Part shown: one piece after another, positions 61,885-64,000 of the stretch
How positions within the stretch are numbered: position 1 is the first letter of the stretch
Layout: each line of letters starts with the position of its first letter
From: Lysobacterales bacterium
GTDB taxonomy: Bacteria; Pseudomonadota; Gammaproteobacteria; Xanthomonadales; Ahniellaceae
Direction: 5' to 3'
Assembly (NCBI GenBank): GCA_016182785.1
Contig: JACPFU010000003.1
Coordinates: forward strand, 270,447 to 334,446
Length of the DNA stretch: 64,000 nucleotides
Notes under the pieces: model-generated
Seen by the model: only the letters and a program-made list of their open reading frames with translations
The model's database searches: none
What the model was told of the DNA's origin: nothing
Made by a program: the position numbers and the translations under genes

Positions 61885-63867
61885 TCAACGCATGCCGGAG
61901 TGGAACGCGCCCTCGCCGTCCTGCCGCGCGCGGCCGAGCGCGACCAGCATGTCCAGCAGTTGCGGCAGCCGTTTCCGCCACGGCCCTCGACCGCTGAAGC
62001 GCGCGGCGATCTCGTCCACCGTCAGCGGCGCCGGGCTCGCCGCCAGCAGATCGGCCACGGCGCGCACCTGCTCGATCGCATCTTTCGGCCACGCCTGCGG
62101 CTTTCCCGCCACTGGCGCGGTTTCGACCACCGAGGCGTCGTCTTCCGCCGAGCCGGTTTCGATTTCCGCTTGCTGCGGCTTCGCACCCGCCCCCGGGTCC
62201 TGAAACTCGGGCCGCAACCAGCGCACCAGTCCGCGCGCTTCCTCGGCCGCTCGCTCGGCATTCAAGGCCACCAGGCGCTCCAGGATCGCCTCGTCGAACG
62301 CACGCTTCGCCTCGTCGCGCGTCATCCCGCCCTTCCCTTCTCCCCCCGGGAGAAGGTGGCCCGCAGGGCCGGATGAGGGAAGCTCTGCCGCACGCCCGCC
62401 CTCATCCCCAACCGTTCTCCCGGGGGGAGAAGGGAGACAAGACTCATTGCCATGCGCCACTCGCAACAACGGCAACAGGTCGGACCAACCGTAGGCTTCA
62501 AGCACGGCGGCATCCAACTCGTCATGAATCTGGCGCAGCACCGAGACCAGTCCCTGCTCGTGGATCACCCGCTCCTTGGCACTCAACACGTCGCCACTGC
62601 GCAACTTCTCGAGCACGTTGTACATGCCGGTGAGCGTGAGCTCCGAATGCGCCGCCTGCTGTCGCTTGCGATGCGCATCCAACCCCTCGCCCAGTTCCCG
62701 AATCCGCGCGCGCTGTTCCTCACTCATCACGGGAAAGGCGAAGGGAAGAAAGCACTGGAGATTTCGCCAACGAGGATCGTTGCCGATTCCAAGCCTACTT
62801 CCGGCCTGAAGCGCCCAGCACCTGTGCATGGTCGACGACAAGACACCCTGTATCGCTGCATCGTTTGAGCAAATGGCGTACGTCGAATGGTCTGGAATGA
62901 ATGGAAGAGACTGAAAGACGAAGCAACCATGCTTCGCAGTCTCAGGCGTGAGAATCACTCGATTAAGTGCTCTCCAAGACGACCGTAGCTTTCCTCGAGC
63001 CTCTCCGAAGATCCACCACTTCTCTCGATAGCTCTGTCGATTGTTTTGTTCGCGCTCTGGCTTCACGCGATCGAGCAGTCTCTGAAACAGGACCGGATGG
63101 AGCCTCCGGGCCTCGTCTTCAGGGACCCCGAAGAAGTCGATGATGTAGGTCGGAGTGCCCGCTTGCATCAAGTCTCGACCGTTGCAGTGAGGCTTAATAA
63201 CATCCGGCAGGTTCGCGGGGTCGTAGCCGAGTTGCGATACGTCCTCTGCTTCGAGGCGAAATCCTTTTCCGACCAAGTTCATACCTTGGAAGCAGATGCC
63301 GGCATTTGCGGCCAGCTTACTTGCAGATGCGACGCGCGCGCCCACGGTCAAGTCGGCGTTGATCGAGCCGCGTCTGCTCGAAAGCGCGACATCAATTTCG
63401 CCTTCTGCATTCGCCACTTCGGTCGTCACTTCCGAAAGCATGCCCGCATCCAAACCGCGGTCGGCAACTGACATCGCAATTCGCACCGCAGCGCCTTCCG
63501 CGCTGTCGATCCACGGATGATCCGGCACCACGAATCGCAGCGAGATCGGATTCTTCGCGTTGAGATGACGAGCGATGATCTGTCGATTGAAGGTCTGCCG
63601 CAGACTGTTGGTCGTGATGAGGCCAAACGCTTCAAGCCCTGCCGTACGGACCAGTTCCGCCGAGTGATCCCACCAATACATCACGAAGTCTGCGGTATCG
63701 GGCACATCCTGCCAGGCCGCGCGCAGGGCTTCGACGTAGCCGTCGCCGAGTGCGATGCGCATGCGCTTGTTGCCGATGAACGGCGGATTGCCTACGACGA
63801 AATCGGCTTCGGGCCAGGTGGCTTTGCGGGGGTTGAGGTAGCGTTCGAGCGGCACGCGTGCCGGAGC
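61885..63867 (-). pseudogene. Type II-like DNA methyltransferase, 5' end removed by IS insertion
   Basis: The C-terminal ~660 residues of a large adenine-type DNA methyltransferase. Motif IV NPPF is in DFVVGNPPFIGNKRMRIAL, then DTADFVMYWWDHSAELVR. The specificity-like region includes KPHCNGRDLMQAGTPTYIID, QNNRQSYREKWWIFGEARGK and RLGIGNDPRWRNLQCFLPFA. The SAM-binding N-terminus is absent: going upstream the frame reads ARVPLERYLNPRKAT and then meets a TAG at 63868-63870, inside the IS256 end. The GTG at 63855 is thus only a fortuitous start. A palindromic repeat (62335-62434) also lies in frame inside the gene. It is probably non-functional unless rejoined. Confidence 0.85.
62335..62434. repeat. 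Palindromic intergenic-type repeat inserted within the methyltransferase frame
   Basis: Two inverted arms: CCCTTCTCCCCCCGGGAGAA (from 62335) mirrored by TTCTCCCGGGGGGAGAAGGG (to 62434), with inner arms GGATGAGGG (62371-62379) and CCCTCATCC (62399-62407). Each outer arm is itself a hairpin. This is the familiar proteobacterial intergenic repeat type, here translated in frame as about 34 residues beginning near SPPGRTVGDEGGRAAELPSS. Confidence 0.8.
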
Positions 63868-64000
63868 CTATCCAGAATTTTGTGTGCGAGGCATAACATG
63901 ACGACCAGGAGCATGTATGCCGAGCAAGAAGAGGAAAGCGGTTGACGCCGCGATGGCGGCTTTGCCGTCGATACCGAAGGAATTGATTGACCATTTCGTC
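63865..64000 (+). mobile_element. IS256-family insertion sequence, left end (runs off the window)
   Basis: The terminal region GAGCCTATCCAGAATTTTGT begins where methyltransferase homology stops, and a transposase start follows 52 bp later. The exact boundary is uncertain by a few bases because the other end and the target duplication are outside the window. Confidence 0.75.
63917..64000 (+). CDS. IS256-family transposase, N-terminal 28 codons
   Basis: Only the start is present: MPSKKRKAVDAAMAALPSIP followed by KELIDHFV. This opening, especially SIPKELID-F, matches my memory of IS256-family (mutator type) transposases. ATG at 63917 has AGGAG 5 bases upstream. The catalytic DDE region lies beyond the window. 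Confidence 0.78.
   Translation, partial: MPSKKRKAVDAAMAALPSIPKELIDHFV

Overview
The window is high-GC DNA (roughly two thirds G+C) from a gammaproteobacterium, most likely of the order Lysobacterales/Xanthomonadales. The evidence is the EF-P-like YeiP, the cmk-rpsA-ihfB-lapA-lapB block, the serC-serA-pheA-aroA operon, msrPQ and the style of the secreted proteins. No rRNA is present, so the genus cannot be fixed; an environmental Rhodanobacteraceae-like lineage is an inference.

Layout. 0-3 kb: end of an amino-acid permease, tRNA-Arg(TCG), yeiP, a short-chain dehydrogenase and a SleB-like hydrolase. 3-10.7 kb: a lipid-storage neighbourhood with two phasins, a PhaD-like TetR regulator, an acyl-CoA-binding protein, a two-domain fatty acyl reductase very like the Marinobacter alcohol-forming enzyme, a patatin and a PHA-granule-associated small protein. 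Both phasin genes carry the same 17-nt upstream motif. 10.8-15.1 kb: a cupredoxin, a membrane Ser/Thr kinase with a sensory front end, and an FHA protein. 15.1-21.5 kb: msrPQ, then serC-serA-pheA-aroA. 21.8-43.8 kb: an accessory block separating aroA from cmk. It holds an SGNH hydrolase, an enlarged Lnt-like protein, a 23-bp tandem repeat abutting a DUF4143 ATPase, an FMN/ThDP 2-hydroxyacid gene pair, a right-handed beta-helix protein, a propeller-PAS-GGDEF-EAL sensor, a FAD dehydrogenase, a PIN toxin-antitoxin pair, an ECF sigma factor with a TPR kinase, and an IPT-domain secreted protein. 44-53 kb: cmk, rpsA, ihfB, lapAB, then a polysaccharide set (WecA-like transferase, a WbpM-like dehydratase broken by an in-frame amber codon, galU) and a PLP enzyme. 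53-64 kb: a GMC oxidoreductase, a MoxR-type AAA ATPase paired with an internally duplicated metallopeptidase-VWA protein, vapBC, a stand-alone formate dehydrogenase, a metallochaperone, and a DNA methyltransferase interrupted by an IS256-family element that runs off the window.

How the genes fit together. The first 11 kb suggests coupled handling of acyl-CoA, fatty alcohol and polyhydroxyalkanoate, although PHA synthase and wax-ester synthase are not in view. The middle block is dominated by signalling and secretion. The right end shows decay and mobility: a nonsense codon, an insertion sequence, a palindromic repeat inside a coding region, and toxin-antitoxin genes. All functions are read from sequence recognition alone; no database search was run.
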